Assembly: GCA_036510675.1 (NCBI GenBank)
Contig: DATCDN010000001.1
Span: 1 to 64,000, forward strand
Direction: 5' to 3'
DNA length: 64,000 bases
DNA from: JAATGI01 sp036510675
GTDB taxonomy: Bacteria; Pseudomonadota; Alphaproteobacteria; ATCC43930; CGMCC-115725
Shown piece after piece: positions 52,453-62,600 of the stretch; position 1 is the stretch's first letter, and each line of letters starts with the position of its first letter. Under the pieces are notes generated by a model that had not been told where the DNA came from, did not search any database, and was given only the letters and a program-made list of their open reading frames with translations. Both the position numbers and the translations under genes were made by a program.

Positions 52453-54296
52453 GGCGCGGGCGCCTTTTTGCGGAACGGCTTGACGTTGGCGGCGACCAGC
52501 TTCTTCGAGATCGCATCGACGATGAAGCGTGCGGTGATCGGCGTGCCGTCGTAATTCAGCACCGAGATCAGCCGCGCGGGATCGACATCGCCCTCATTGA
52601 CGATGAGGAAGCGAAGCTGGGCATCACGATTCTGTTCGACCACGAAAATTTGGTCGTGGCGCGCGATGAAATCGAACACCGTGTCGGCGAAGGGAAAGCC
52701 CTTGAGCCGCAAGGCGTCGAGCCGCACGCCCTGTTCGGCGAAGGTATCGAGCGCCTCGTCCATCGCCGGACTGGTGGAACCGAAATAAATCACGCCCGCC
52801 TTCGCCGGCTCGGCGCCCTCGCGCAGTTCCGGCGCCGGCACCAGCGACTTCGCGGTGTTAAATTTCTTCAGCAGACGGTCCATGTTGTCGACATAGACCG
52901 GACCCTCCTCGCTGTATTTGGCATAGCGGTCTTTGGTCGTGCCGCGGGTGAAGAACGCGCCGCGCTTCGGATGCGTACCGGGCAGCGTGCGATAGGGAAT
53001 GCCGTCGCCATCGACATCGAGATAGCGACCGAAATCCTTGCCCGCCTCCAGCATGTCGGCGGTCATCACCTTGCCGCGATCCATGCGGTGCGCGTCATCC
53101 CATTTGAGCGGCGGGACCAGCGATTCATTCATGCCGATATCGAGATCGAGCATGACGAAGATCGGCGTCTGCAGCCGGTCGGCGAGATCGAAGGCCAGCG
53201 CACCCATCTCGAACGCTTCCTTCGGGTCGGCCGGAAACAGCATGACATGCTTGGTGTCGCCATGGCTGGCATAGGCGCAGGACAGAAGATCGGCCTGCTG
53301 GGTGCGCGTCGGCATGCCGGTCGACGGGCCGCCGCGCTGCACATCGAACAGCACCGCCGGAATCTCGGCGAAATAGGCGAGGCCGAGAAATTCCTGCATC
53401 AGCGAGATGCCCGGCCCCGAGGTGGTGGTGAAGGCACGGCTGCCGTTCCATGCCGCGCCGATCACCATGCCGATCGAGGCGAGCTCGTCCTCGGCCTGGA
53501 CGATGGCGAAGCGGTTCTTGCCAGTGGCCTTGTCCACGCGAAAGCGCCGGCAATGACGCTCGAACGATTCGGCCAGCGACGAGGAGGGCGTGATCGGATA
53601 CCAGGCGCAAAAGCTGGCGCCGCCATAGACCGCGCCCAGCGCCGCCGCGTTGTTGCCGTCGATGAAGATGTGATCGCCAACCGCATCCGCACGCTCGACC
53701 TTGAGGCCGAGCGGACATTGCAGATGTTGAAGCGCGTAATCGCGCCCCATGTGCAGGGCATCGAGGTTGGGCTTGATCAGCTTGTCCTTGCCCTTGAACT
53801 GCTCGCCGATCAGCGTCTCGATCACCGCCGGGTCCATGTCCAAGAGCGCGGACAGCGCGCCGACATAGATGATGTTCTTGAACAATTGGCGCTGGCGCGA
53901 ATCGGTATAGGCGCCGTTGACGATCTCGGTCAGCGGCATGCCGATGATGTTGATGTCGGGACGGAATCTCGATTGCGGGATCGGCCGGGTGGAATCATAG
54001 AACACATAGCCGCCCGGCTCGATTTCGGCGATGTCGTGATCCCAGGTCTGGGGATTCATCGGCACCATCAGATCGACGCCGCCGCGCCGTCCGCGATAGC
54101 CCTTGCCCGAGACGCGAACCTCGTACCAGGTCGGCAGGCCCTGAATGTTGGACGGGAAGATGTTGCGTGTCGCGACTGGCACGCCCATCCGCATGATCGA
54201 CTTCGCGAAGAGGAGGTTCGCGCTCGCCGAGCCCGAGCCGTTCACATTGGCGAACTTGACGACGAAATCGTTCGTCGCGGTTATCGGCTGTGGCAT
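52449..54296 (-). CDS. korA: 2-oxoacid:ferredoxin oxidoreductase, fused gamma-alpha subunit
   Basis: From ATG 54296 (MPQPITATNDFVVKFAN) the 615-residue protein starts with the gamma domain (NGSGSASANLLFAKSIMRMG, about 1-190). The alpha/pyrimidine-binding domain follows (WYPITPSSSLAESFE, GPGISLMQEFLGLAYFAEIP) and then the C-terminal domain (IYFGSTSPAMDEAL, VVEQNRDAQLRFL). It forms the heterodimeric enzyme with korB. Its start overlaps the end of the upstream iron-sulfur flavoprotein gene by 16 bp. Confidence 0.93.
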   Translation of the reverse strand: MPQPITATNDFVVKFANVNGSGSASANLLFAKSIMRMGVPVATRNIFPSNIQGLPTWYEVRVSGKGYRGRRGGVDLMVPMNPQTWDHDIAEIEPGGYVFYDSTRPIPQSRFRPDINIIGMPLTEIVNGAYTDSRQRQLFKNIIYVGALSALLDMDPAVIETLIGEQFKGKDKLIKPNLDALHMGRDYALQHLQCPLGLKVERADAVGDHIFIDGNNAAALGAVYGGASFCAWYPITPSSSLAESFERHCRRFRVDKATGKNRFAIVQAEDELASIGMVIGAAWNGSRAFTTTSGPGISLMQEFLGLAYFAEIPAVLFDVQRGGPSTGMPTRTQQADLLSCAYASHGDTKHVMLFPADPKEAFEMGALAFDLADRLQTPIFVMLDLDIGMNESLVPPLKWDDAHRMDRGKVMTADMLEAGKDFGRYLDVDGDGIPYRTLPGTHPKRGAFFTRGTTKDRYAKYSEEGPVYVDNMDRLLKKFNTAKSLVPAPELREGAEPAKAGVIYFGSTSPAMDEALDTFAEQGVRLDALRLKGFPFADTVFDFIARHDQIFVVEQNRDAQLRFLIVNEGDVDPARLISVLNYDGTPITARFIVDAISKKLVAANVKPFRKKAPAP

Positions 54297-56098
54297 GCGT
54301 GCTCCGCCATCGCGGTCTCCAGATAGAATTTCTGCATATCCCAGGCGCCGGTCGGACAGCGTTCGGCACATAGGCCGCAATGCAGGCAGACATCCTCGTC
54401 CTTCACCATCACGCGCCCGGTCTTGAGCGTGGTGGAGACGTATAAATCCTGGCTGAGATTGAGCGCCGGCACATGCAGCCCATGGCGCAGCGTGTCCTCG
54501 TCCTCATTGTCGGTGAAGCTGATGCAATCCATCGGACAGATATCGACGCAGGCATCGCATTCGATGCACAGGGGTGTCGAGAACACCGTCTGCACGTCGC
54601 AATTCAGGCACCGTTCGGCTTCCTTCAGCGCGAGCTGCTGGTCATAGCCCAATTCGACTTCGAGCTTGATGTCCTTCAGCGCGACATTGAGCTCGCGCAG
54701 CGGCACGCGATAGCGCTTGTCCGGCGCGATGTCGTTGTCATAGCTCCACTCGTGAATGCCCATCTTCTGGCTGGACAGATTGACCATCGGCGGCAGGCGC
54801 TCGCCGACGGGTTCGCCGCGGCAGAATTTATCGATCGAGATCGCGGCCTCGTGGCCGTGGGCAACCGCCCAAATGATATTTTTCGGCCCGAAGGCAGAAT
54901 CGCCGCCGAAGAACACGTTCGGGATCGAGGATTGCATGGTCGTGGGATCGAGCTTGGGCAGGCCCCAGCGATCGAACTCCAGGCCGACATCGCGCTCGAT
55001 CCACGGAAAGGCGTTTTCCTGGCCGACCGCGACCAGCACGTCGTCGCACGGAATATCGACATCGGGCTCACCCGTGGGCAACAACTGGCGGCGGCCCTTG
55101 TCGTCGTACTTCGCCGCGACCTTCTCGAACCGCATCGCCGTGAGCTTGCCCTGGGTGTGGAGAAATTCCTTCGGCACCAGGAAGTTCATGATCGGGATGC
55201 CTTCGTGCGTGGCATCCTCTTTTTCCCACGGCGAGGCCTTCATTTCCTCATAGCCGCTGCGCACCACCACGGTAACGCTGTCGCCACCCAGCCGCTTCGA
55301 CGAGCGGCAGCAATCCATCGCGGTGTTGCCGCCGCCCAGCACGATGACACGCTTTCCGATATGCGTGATATGGCCAAACGACACGCTTGATAGCCAGTCG
55401 ATACCAATATGGATATTGGCTGATGCTTCCTTGCGGCCCGGCAGTTCGAGGTCGCGGCCGCGCGGCGCGCCGGACCCGACGAAGATCGCGTCATAGCCCT
55501 GCGCCAGCAATCCCTTCAAACTGTCGATATGCTGGCCCAGGCGCAATTCCAACCCGAGCGCGGTGATATAGCCGACCTCCTCGTCGATCACCGATTCGGG
55601 CAAGCGGAATTTCGGGATCTGGCTGCGGATCATGCCGCCGGCCTGGCGATCGGAATCGAACACCACGCATTCATACCCGAGCGGCGCCAGATCGCGCGCC
55701 ACGGTCAGCGAGGCCGGGCCGGCGCCGATCAGCGCGATCCGCTTGCCGTTCGTTTTGGCGGCGGGCGGCGGCAGCAGCGCGCGGACATCGTCCTTATTGT
55801 CGGCGGCGACGCGCTTCAGGCGGCAGATCGCCACCGGCTCCTTTTCGACGCGGCCGCGCCGGCACGCCGGCTCGCACGGCCGGTCGCAGGTGCGTCCCAG
55901 GATTCCGGGGAAAACGTTGGAATGCCAATTGATCATATAGGCGTCGGTATAACGCCCGGCCGCGATCAGCCGGATATACTCCGGAACCGGCGTGTGGGCC
56001 GGACATGCCCACTGACAATCGACGACTTTATGGAAATAATCGGGATTAGCGATGTCGGTAGGCTGCAACCCAGTTCTCCTCGACAACACCCGCCTCAC
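54281..56098 (-). CDS. FAD-dependent iron-sulfur oxidoreductase (GltD-like with C-terminal ferredoxin domain)
   Basis: The 605-residue protein has three parts. The N-terminal part has Cys-rich motifs CQWACPAHTP and CDRPCEPACRRG. A two-nucleotide flavoprotein core has IALIGAGPASLTVARDL for FAD and VIVLGGGNTAMDCCRSS for NAD(P). The C-terminal part is a 2[4Fe-4S] ferredoxin (CIECDACVDICPMDC, CLHCGLCAERCPTG). It probably links ferredoxin reduced by KorAB to NAD(P)H. It is co-transcribed with korA and korB. Whether it works with them in vivo is inferred from the overlap. Confidence 0.88.
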   Translation of the reverse strand: MRRVLSRRTGLQPTDIANPDYFHKVVDCQWACPAHTPVPEYIRLIAAGRYTDAYMINWHSNVFPGILGRTCDRPCEPACRRGRVEKEPVAICRLKRVAADNKDDVRALLPPPAAKTNGKRIALIGAGPASLTVARDLAPLGYECVVFDSDRQAGGMIRSQIPKFRLPESVIDEEVGYITALGLELRLGQHIDSLKGLLAQGYDAIFVGSGAPRGRDLELPGRKEASANIHIGIDWLSSVSFGHITHIGKRVIVLGGGNTAMDCCRSSKRLGGDSVTVVVRSGYEEMKASPWEKEDATHEGIPIMNFLVPKEFLHTQGKLTAMRFEKVAAKYDDKGRRQLLPTGEPDVDIPCDDVLVAVGQENAFPWIERDVGLEFDRWGLPKLDPTTMQSSIPNVFFGGDSAFGPKNIIWAVAHGHEAAISIDKFCRGEPVGERLPPMVNLSSQKMGIHEWSYDNDIAPDKRYRVPLRELNVALKDIKLEVELGYDQQLALKEAERCLNCDVQTVFSTPLCIECDACVDICPMDCISFTDNEDEDTLRHGLHVPALNLSQDLYVSTTLKTGRVMVKDEDVCLHCGLCAERCPTGAWDMQKFYLETAMAEHACHSR

Positions 56099-56409
56099 GG
56101 CGCGGGCGCCATCACAACCAAACGCGCCGGCGCCCCTACCGGTCGTACAAAAATTCTGGCGTTAACCACAATCCCCGAACCGGCGAATCCCCCCAATGCA
56201 TCCGCACGAACATCCGGTCAAGGCCGCCTGGGATAATACGGTTCGAGTGGGAAATCCAGCCCCATGGTGTAGCCGTCTTGCGTAACGCGTGGGCGAGACA
56301 CCATGATGGGAAGCTGCCCGAACGGTCAAGAATCAATTCCGGCATTGATCGTAGCGCGGACAGGGTTAGCTTGTCCCTGAATTAACTGTTATTTTTGCCC
56401 GGTCGTCCC
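56099..56409. other. Intergenic region between the kor operon and the EpmC-like gene
   Basis: This 311-bp gap separates two divergent transcription units and should hold both promoters. TTGACC occurs on the minus strand at 56329-56324 but without a convincing -10. A 69-codon minus-strand reading frame (56136-56345) has no recognised motif or ribosome site. No RNA gene was recognised. Confidence 0.4.
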
Positions 56410-57042
56410 GTGATCCTGACATCCGTTCCGCGTGATCGGCTCGCCGCCCTTTTGGCACGATTTGCCGGGAATCTTCATGATTGGCATGCACAATCCGCCT
56501 TCGCCCGGATCGCCCATGCGGGCTCCGACCGTGCCGCCGGCGCGGCGGCCGAGCGCCATCGGCTTGAAGCGGCGCGGGTGGCGCGGCGCCTCGGCATGCG
56601 CATCGCACCGGGATCGCCCACGCGCGGCTTCGGCTGGGATGGGCGCATCCTGCGCACCGGCACCGAGGCCTATGTGCTGTTGCACGAGATCGCGCATTGG
56701 CAGATGGCGGATGCGCGCCGCCGCCGCGCGGTTGAATTCGGCCTTGGACCTGGCCCGGAGACCGGCCACCGCGCCGCCGCGGAACGCGCCACCTTGCTCA
56801 CCGGCCTGGCGCGCGAGCGCGAGGAAGCGATGGCCTCGCTTCTCGGCATTTTGTGGGAGGCCGCGCTGGGCCAGCCCGCCCTCGCCTCCTTCCTCGATCA
56901 GAACTGGCTCGAGGGCGCCGGCCGTCCCGGCACCGCCGCGCATTTCGAGGCGACGCTGACGCGGCTGATGCGGGCCGGACTCGTCAACCGAGCCGGACGC
57001 CCGCTATGGTCGCGTTCGATCACGGGAAGGACCGCGCTATGA
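56410..57042 (+). CDS. Elongation factor P hydroxylase-like (EpmC-type) protein
   Basis: The protein (210 residues from GTG 56410; TTG 56395 is an alternative) contains a HEIAHW metal-binding-like motif in YVLLHEIAHWQMADARRRRAVEFG. This resembles EpmC, which hydroxylates lysylated EF-P in gammaproteobacteria (NELAHW-like site followed by an RR...DFG segment). Other parts are weakly conserved. No other EF-P-modification gene is nearby. It overlaps the next gene by 4 bp (ATGA). Confidence 0.5.
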   Translation: MILTSVPRDRLAALLARFAGNLHDWHAQSAFARIAHAGSDRAAGAAAERHRLEAARVARRLGMRIAPGSPTRGFGWDGRILRTGTEAYVLLHEIAHWQMADARRRRAVEFGLGPGPETGHRAAAERATLLTGLAREREEAMASLLGILWEAALGQPALASFLDQNWLEGAGRPGTAAHFEATLTRLMRAGLVNRAGRPLWSRSITGRTAL

Positions 57043-57950
57043 CCGAACGCATCGCTTTTCTCGGCATCGGGCTGATGGGGGCGCCGATGGCTGCCAATCT
57101 GCTGAAGGCCGGGTTCACCCTAACCGCCTGGAACCGTGGCCGCGCCAAGGCCGACGCACTGGCATCGGACGGCGCCGGCGTTGCCGCGACCGCCGCCGAT
57201 GCGGTGCGCGGCGCCGACATCGTCATCACCATGCTACGGGACGGCCCCGCCGTCGAGGCGGTGCTGTTCGGTGCCGAGAATGCCGCCGCCGCGCTGCGCC
57301 AAGGCGCGCTGGTCATCGACATGAGTTCGATCCCGCCGGCCACCGCGCGCGACCATGCCGCGCGCCTCGGCCAGCGTGAGGTCGCGCATCTGGACGCGCC
57401 GGTCAGCGGCGGCACCGGTGGCGCGCGCGATGGCGCGCTCGTGATCATGGCCGGCGGCGGCGCGGCGGACTTCGCGCGGGCGCGGCCGGTCTTCGCGCCG
57501 CTGGGCAAGCCGACGCTAGTCGGCGGGTCGGGCAGCGGCCAGTTGGCGAAGCTCTGCAATCAGGCGATTGTCGGCATCACCATCGGCGCGGTGGCCGAGG
57601 CGCTGTTGCTGGCGGCGGCCGGGGGCGCCGATCCCGCGGCGGTGCGCGAGGCGCTGATGGGCGGGTTCGCCGACAGCCGTATTCTGCGGGAGCATGGCCA
57701 GCGCATGCTCAATCGCCGCTTCCTGCCGGGCGCGCGGGTCAGCATGCAGATCAAGGACCTCGACACCGTGCTCGACGCGGCGCGCCAGGCCAAGCTGGAC
57801 CTGCCGCTGTCGCGGCGCGTCACGGAGCTCTTCAAGCATCTCGCCGCCGATGGCGGCGCGGGATACGATCATAGCGGCCTGCTGTTGGACTTGGAGAAGC
57901 GCAACGTCCCAGCCCGGGTCGGCAGCGGCCCGGATACCTTGCCCGAGTAG
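57039..57950 (+). CDS. 3-hydroxyisobutyrate dehydrogenase-like NAD(P)-dependent oxidoreductase
   Basis: The 303-residue protein has the nucleotide motif IAFLGIGLMGAPMAANLL, the substrate-binding DAPVSGGTGGA and the catalytic lysine in GSGQLAKLCNQA. These define the beta-hydroxyacid dehydrogenase family (3-hydroxyisobutyrate, tartronate semialdehyde or glyoxylate reductases). Which 2-oxo/3-hydroxy acid it uses is unknown. Its start overlaps the EpmC-like stop. Confidence 0.87.
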   Translation: MTERIAFLGIGLMGAPMAANLLKAGFTLTAWNRGRAKADALASDGAGVAATAADAVRGADIVITMLRDGPAVEAVLFGAENAAAALRQGALVIDMSSIPPATARDHAARLGQREVAHLDAPVSGGTGGARDGALVIMAGGGAADFARARPVFAPLGKPTLVGGSGSGQLAKLCNQAIVGITIGAVAEALLLAAAGGADPAAVREALMGGFADSRILREHGQRMLNRRFLPGARVSMQIKDLDTVLDAARQAKLDLPLSRRVTELFKHLAADGGAGYDHSGLLLDLEKRNVPARVGSGPDTLPE

Positions 57951-57963
57951 GGGAAAGCCGCGC

Positions 57964-58848
57964 ATGGCGCGAACCAGCAAGAGATCGACCGACGCGACCC
58001 GCCTGACGGGCACGTCCCTGGTCGGGGACGCGGTACGCCATGGCGTCGCGGTGAGCAATGCGTCGCTGGCGCGATTACGGGGCGGCGCGGCGACGGCGGA
58101 TGCCGACAGGGTCCATCATTTCCGCACCACGCTGCGGCGGCTGCGCTCGCTGCTCTCGTCCTTCAAAGCGGTCGCGCCGCCGGCCAAGCGCATGCATCTT
58201 TCCGATCGGCTGAAGGAATTGTCCCAGCGCTATGGAAAGTCGCGCCAATGGGACGTGCTGATCGAGGCGATCGACCAGGATTTCGATGGCGGCACCGATC
58301 GAAGCCGGATCGCCGATGCCGCCAAACGGCGCCGGCGAGCCCTGACGCGCGGCGACGGGCCGCGGCTGAGCCGGGACATTGCCGCGATCGACCGCGCCAT
58401 CCTTGCCGCCGACTGGCTCCACGCGCCGTCGCCGGGCGAGGCGGAATTGTGGAACGCGGCCCTCGACGATTTCGTGCCCGACCTGCTTGACCGCCAATGG
58501 CGCCGGCTGCGCCAGCGGTCGCGCCATGTCGATCTGTCCGACGCCGCCGCCTTCCATGAATTCCGCATCGCCGCGAAGAAGCATCGCTATACCATCGAAT
58601 TTCTGGCGTCGCGCTATCGCAAGAAAGCGGTAAAGCCCTATCTTCGGCGGCTCGTCGCGATTCAGGACGTGCTGGGCGCGTTGCGCGACGCGCAAGCCGA
58701 TGCGGAATTGCTTGGCGAGCTGGCGTTGACGCCGGCGGCGCGGGCGGCGGCGGCGGCCTGGCTGGAACGCCGTGCCGCGGCATGCCGCGCGCGATTTCCG
58801 GCCGAGAGTAAGGCGTTCCGTCGCGAGAAACCGTTCTGGGAGCAGTGA
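57964..58848 (+). CDS. CHAD domain protein
   Basis: The 294-residue, strongly basic protein has two blocks of helices with the CHAD pattern of conserved histidines and basic residues: RVHHFRTTLRRLRSLL, then AAFHEFRIAAKKHRYTIEFL and ALRDAQADAELL. CHAD domains bind polyphosphate. There is no CYTH domain or polyphosphate kinase gene beside it, and it follows the dehydrogenase gene by 13 bp. Polyphosphate is also the likely donor for PpgK at 44199-44930, but that link is only thematic. Confidence 0.85.
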   Translation: MARTSKRSTDATRLTGTSLVGDAVRHGVAVSNASLARLRGGAATADADRVHHFRTTLRRLRSLLSSFKAVAPPAKRMHLSDRLKELSQRYGKSRQWDVLIEAIDQDFDGGTDRSRIADAAKRRRRALTRGDGPRLSRDIAAIDRAILAADWLHAPSPGEAELWNAALDDFVPDLLDRQWRRLRQRSRHVDLSDAAAFHEFRIAAKKHRYTIEFLASRYRKKAVKPYLRRLVAIQDVLGALRDAQADAELLGELALTPAARAAAAAWLERRAAACRARFPAESKAFRREKPFWEQ

Positions 58849-58850
58849 CC

Positions 58851-59495
58851 ATGCAAGTCGATATTTTCGCCGATGTGGTGTGCCCCTGGTGCTTCATCGG
58901 CAAGCGGCGGTTCGAGCGCGCGATGGCAATGCGCCCCGAGACGCCAGTCGAACTGGCGTGGCGGCCGTTTCAGCTCAATCCCGAGATGCCGCGCGACGGC
59001 GTTCCCGCCGATGAATTCTTCGCCGCGAAATTCGGCGACCTGCAGAACATGAACGAGCGGCGCGGCATAGTGGCCGAGATCGGCGCCGCGCTGGGCATCG
59101 ATTTCGCGTTCGACCGCATCGCACGCGAACCCAACACGCTCGACGCCCATCGCCTCATCCGCTTCGCCTTGCGGCGCGGCAAGGCCGATGCGGTGGTGGA
59201 GGCGCTGTTCACCGGCCACTTCGTCGCCGGCCGCGACATTGGTGACCGGGCCACGCTCGCGGCCATCGCGGCCGAATCCGGCTTGGATCGGGCCGAAGCC
59301 GAACAATTCCTCGCCGGCAACGAGGAAACCGACACGATCCTGGCTGAGGAGCAAGAGGCGCGCCGCATCGGCGTTACCGCCGTGCCGTGCTATGTCTTCG
59401 AGCAACAGTATGCGGTCGCCGGCGCGCAAGAGCCGGAATTTTTCCTGCCGATCTTTGACCTCGTCCAGCGCGGCGGCGCCCCCGCGGGGAAGTAA
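58851..59495 (+). CDS. DsbA-family oxidoreductase (FrnE-like)
   Basis: The 214-residue thioredoxin-fold protein has MQVDIFADVVCPWCFIGKRR with a CPWC site, and the later GVTAVPCYVFEQQYAVAGAQEPE with the cis-proline. It lacks a signal peptide, so it is cytosolic, as in FrnE or 2-hydroxychromene-2-carboxylate isomerase-like proteins. ATG 58851 has GGGAG eight bases upstream; GTG 58845 is an alternative. The function is a disulfide oxidoreductase or isomerase role, not further defined. Confidence 0.88.
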   Translation: MQVDIFADVVCPWCFIGKRRFERAMAMRPETPVELAWRPFQLNPEMPRDGVPADEFFAAKFGDLQNMNERRGIVAEIGAALGIDFAFDRIAREPNTLDAHRLIRFALRRGKADAVVEALFTGHFVAGRDIGDRATLAAIAAESGLDRAEAEQFLAGNEETDTILAEEQEARRIGVTAVPCYVFEQQYAVAGAQEPEFFLPIFDLVQRGGAPAGK

Positions 59496-59502
59496 AAAAT
59501 TT

Positions 59503-59674
59503 GAAACCGCCACGGCGCCAAGACGCCAAGGTCAAACGACACTCCTCCTTACCGGCGAAAGCCGGTATCCATGACAATGATGGACCCCGACCTTCGTCGG
59601 GGAGGCGCTGGCGTTTAATCCCGCCGTATTCAAAAATTGCTCCGTCGTCCCTGGCGTCTTGGCGGCGCAATTTC
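59503..59674. repeat. Palindromic repeat element before mfd
   Basis: Arms ggcgccaagacgccaagg (from 59514) and ccctggcgtcttggcgg (from 59649) form a long imperfect inverted repeat. Between them lie taccggc-gaaa-gccggta (59550-59567) and ccccgac-cttc-gtcgggg (59585-59602). The first internal palindrome matches the one at 6057-6074. It fills the convergent gap between the FrnE-like gene and mfd and may serve as a bidirectional terminator. Confidence 0.65.
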
Positions 59675-59675
59675 T

Positions 59676-62600
59676 TTAAGCCGATACCGTAACCTTCGCC
59701 GGCACATTCTCGGCGATTTCGGCAAGTTGCTTCAGCAGGGTCGCGGTGCCGCGCAGGCGGTCGCGCGGATCGTCCCAGCTTCGCGTGACGACGAGGCGCT
59801 GATCGGGCCGCAGCCGCGCGGTGTTCGACTGGGATTGCAGGAACCGCACCAGCCCCGCCGGGTTGGCGAAGCGCTCGTTGCGAAATTGTAGCACGACCCC
59901 CTTCGGCCCGGCATCGAGCTTCTGCACGCCGGCGCGGCGACAAAGCTGCTTGATCGCGATGGTCTCCAGCAGATTATCGACCTCGGGCGGCAACGTGCCG
60001 AAGCGATCGACCAGCTCGGCGGCAAAGGAATCGAGCTCGGCGCGATTGATCAATTGCGCGATGCGGCGATAAAGCCCGAGGCGCAAATTGAGATCGGCGA
60101 CATAGGCCTCGGGGATCAGCACCGGCGTGCCGAGCGTGATCTGCGGCGTCCATTCATCGGCGACTGGCTCGCCGGAGCCGCCGCGCGCATTGGCCACCGC
60201 CTCCTCCAGCAGATGCTGATAGAGCTCGATGCCGACCTCGCGGATATGGCCCGATTGCTCCTGGCCCAAGAGATTGCCGGCGCCGCGAATATCGAGATCG
60301 TGGCTCGCCAGGATGAAGCCGGCGCCGAGTTGGTCCAGCGTCTGCATCACCTCGAGGCGTTTCTGGGCCGCCTCGGTCAGCATCTTCCCCGGCGGCAGCG
60401 TGAAATAGGCATAGGCGCGCTGCTTCGAGCGCCCGATGCGGCCGCGCAACTGATAGAGCTGGGCCAGGCCGAACATGTCGGCGCGGTGCACGATCATGGT
60501 ATTCGCGGTCGGGATATCGAGACCGGATTCGATGATATCGGTCGAGAGCAGCAAATCGTAATCGTGACGGTCGAACGCCGCCATCACATCTTCGAGGGCG
60601 TTCGGTGCCAGCCTTCCATGCGCCATCGCCACCTTGAGATCGGGCGCCAACTCGGTCAGCGCGCGGCGGACATCGTCGAGGTCGGCGATGCGCGGCACCA
60701 CATAAAAAATCTGCCCGCCGCGATGGCGCTCGCGCTGAATCGCCTCGCGCAGCACGACGGGATCGTAGGGCAGCACGAAGCTGCGCACCGCCAGCCGGTC
60801 GATCGGCGGCGTCGCGATCACGCTCATCTCGCGCACGCCCGCCAACGCCAGTTGCAGCGTCCGCGGAATCGGTGTCGCGGTCAGCGTCAGTACATGTACA
60901 TCGGTCTTGAGCTTTTTCAGCTTTTCCTTCTGCGCCACGCCGAAATGCTGTTCCTCGTCGATCACGATCAGGGCGAGATGGCGAAAAGCCACGCCCTTGC
61001 CGAGCAGGGCGTGCGTGCCGATGACGATGTCGATGCGGCCCGCGGCCAGCTCCTTCTTGGTTTCGGCGGCATCCTTGGCATTGACCATGCGCGACAATTG
61101 CCCGATACGCACCGGCAGGCCGACGAAGCGTTCGGTGAAGCGATTGTAGTGCTGGCGCGCCAGCAGCGTCGTCGGCACCACGATCGCGACCTGCGTGCCC
61201 GCCATCACCGCGACGAACGCCGCGCGCAGCGCCACCTCGGTCTTGCCGAAGCCGACATCGCCGCAGATGAGCCGGTCCATCGGCTTGCCCGATACCAAAT
61301 CCTCCAGCGTGTCGAGGATCGCCTTGTCCTGATCCTCGGTCTCGGGGAAGGGGAAGCGCGCGGCGAATTCCTCGTAGAGACCCTCGGGCGCGGCGATGAC
61401 CTCGCCCTGGCGAATCTGGCGCTGCGCCGCGACCGCGATCAGTTCGGCGGCGATGTCCTGAATCCGCGCCTTGACCCGTGCCTTGCGCGACTGCCAGCCG
61501 ACGCCGCCAAGCTTGTCGAGCGACGCCTCCGCCATCTCGCCGCCATAGCGCGACAGCATCTCGATATTTTCGACCGGGACATAGAGCTTGTCGTCGCCCG
61601 AATAGAGAATGCGCAGGCAATCATGCGGCGCGCCGGCAACGTCGAGCGTCTCCAGCCCGTCATAGCGCCCGACACCATGATCGATATGCACGACGAGATC
61701 GCCGGGTTGCAGCGCCGAAACCTCGGCGATGAATTGCTCGGACTTGGCGCGCCGGCGCGCCGGGCGCGCCAGCCGCTCGCCGAGAATGTCCTGTTCGGTC
61801 AGCAGCATGGTTTGCGCGGTCGTATAGCCATGCTCGATCGGCAAGACCGCCGAACCGATCGCACCGGTGGGAAGGCGCTCGAAGCCGGCCCAATCGGCGA
61901 CCCGGGTCGGCGTCACCACGCCATGTTCGTGCAGCAGGTTTTCAAGCCGATCCGCCGAGCCGATGCTGTAGGCGACGATCAGCACGCGCCGTCCCGCCGC
62001 GCGCTCCTGCCCAAGCCGATCGCGCACCGCATCGAAGAGATTGGCCCTGGGGTCCTGACGGGTCGCGGCGAAGCCGGCCACCGGGCGCCCCCCGGCATCG
62101 AACGAGGCGGCCCCGTCCGGCGCGCCGAAGGCGCTCAATTCGGCGACGCGGCGGGTCCGCAGCATCGCCTGCCACTCGCGCTCATCAATGGTGAATTGCT
62201 CGGGCCGCACCGGCCGATAGACCGGCTGGCCGCGCCGGGTATCGAGCCGCGCCTGATAGAAATCGTCGATGGCGGCGAGACGGTCGTGCCGGGCCGCCTC
62301 GATCGTCGCGTCCATGGTCACGGCGGCGTCGGGTAGATAATCGAACAGCGTCTCGAGCTTGTCGTAATAGAGCGGCAGCCAATGCTCCATGCCGGCGAAG
62401 CGCTGGCCGGCGCTGACATTCTCATAAAGCGCGTCGTCGTTGGCCACGGTGCCGAATTGCTCGCGATAGCGGGTGCGGAATCGCTCGATCGCCGTCTCGT
62501 CGAACAGCACCTCGCTGACCGGCTGCAACCGCACCTGATCGAGATTGCCGGTGGTACGCTGGGTCAGGGGATCGAAGCTGCGCACGGCTTCCAGATTGTC

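Noticed and set aside
56136..56345. 69-codon minus-strand frame between the kor operon and the EpmC-like gene
   Set aside because: No ribosome site, no motif and no operon support; composition like spacer.
60054..62336. Plus-strand frame of 760 codons within mfd
   Set aside because: Antisense to the conserved Mfd translocase and interaction domains; no domain of its own.
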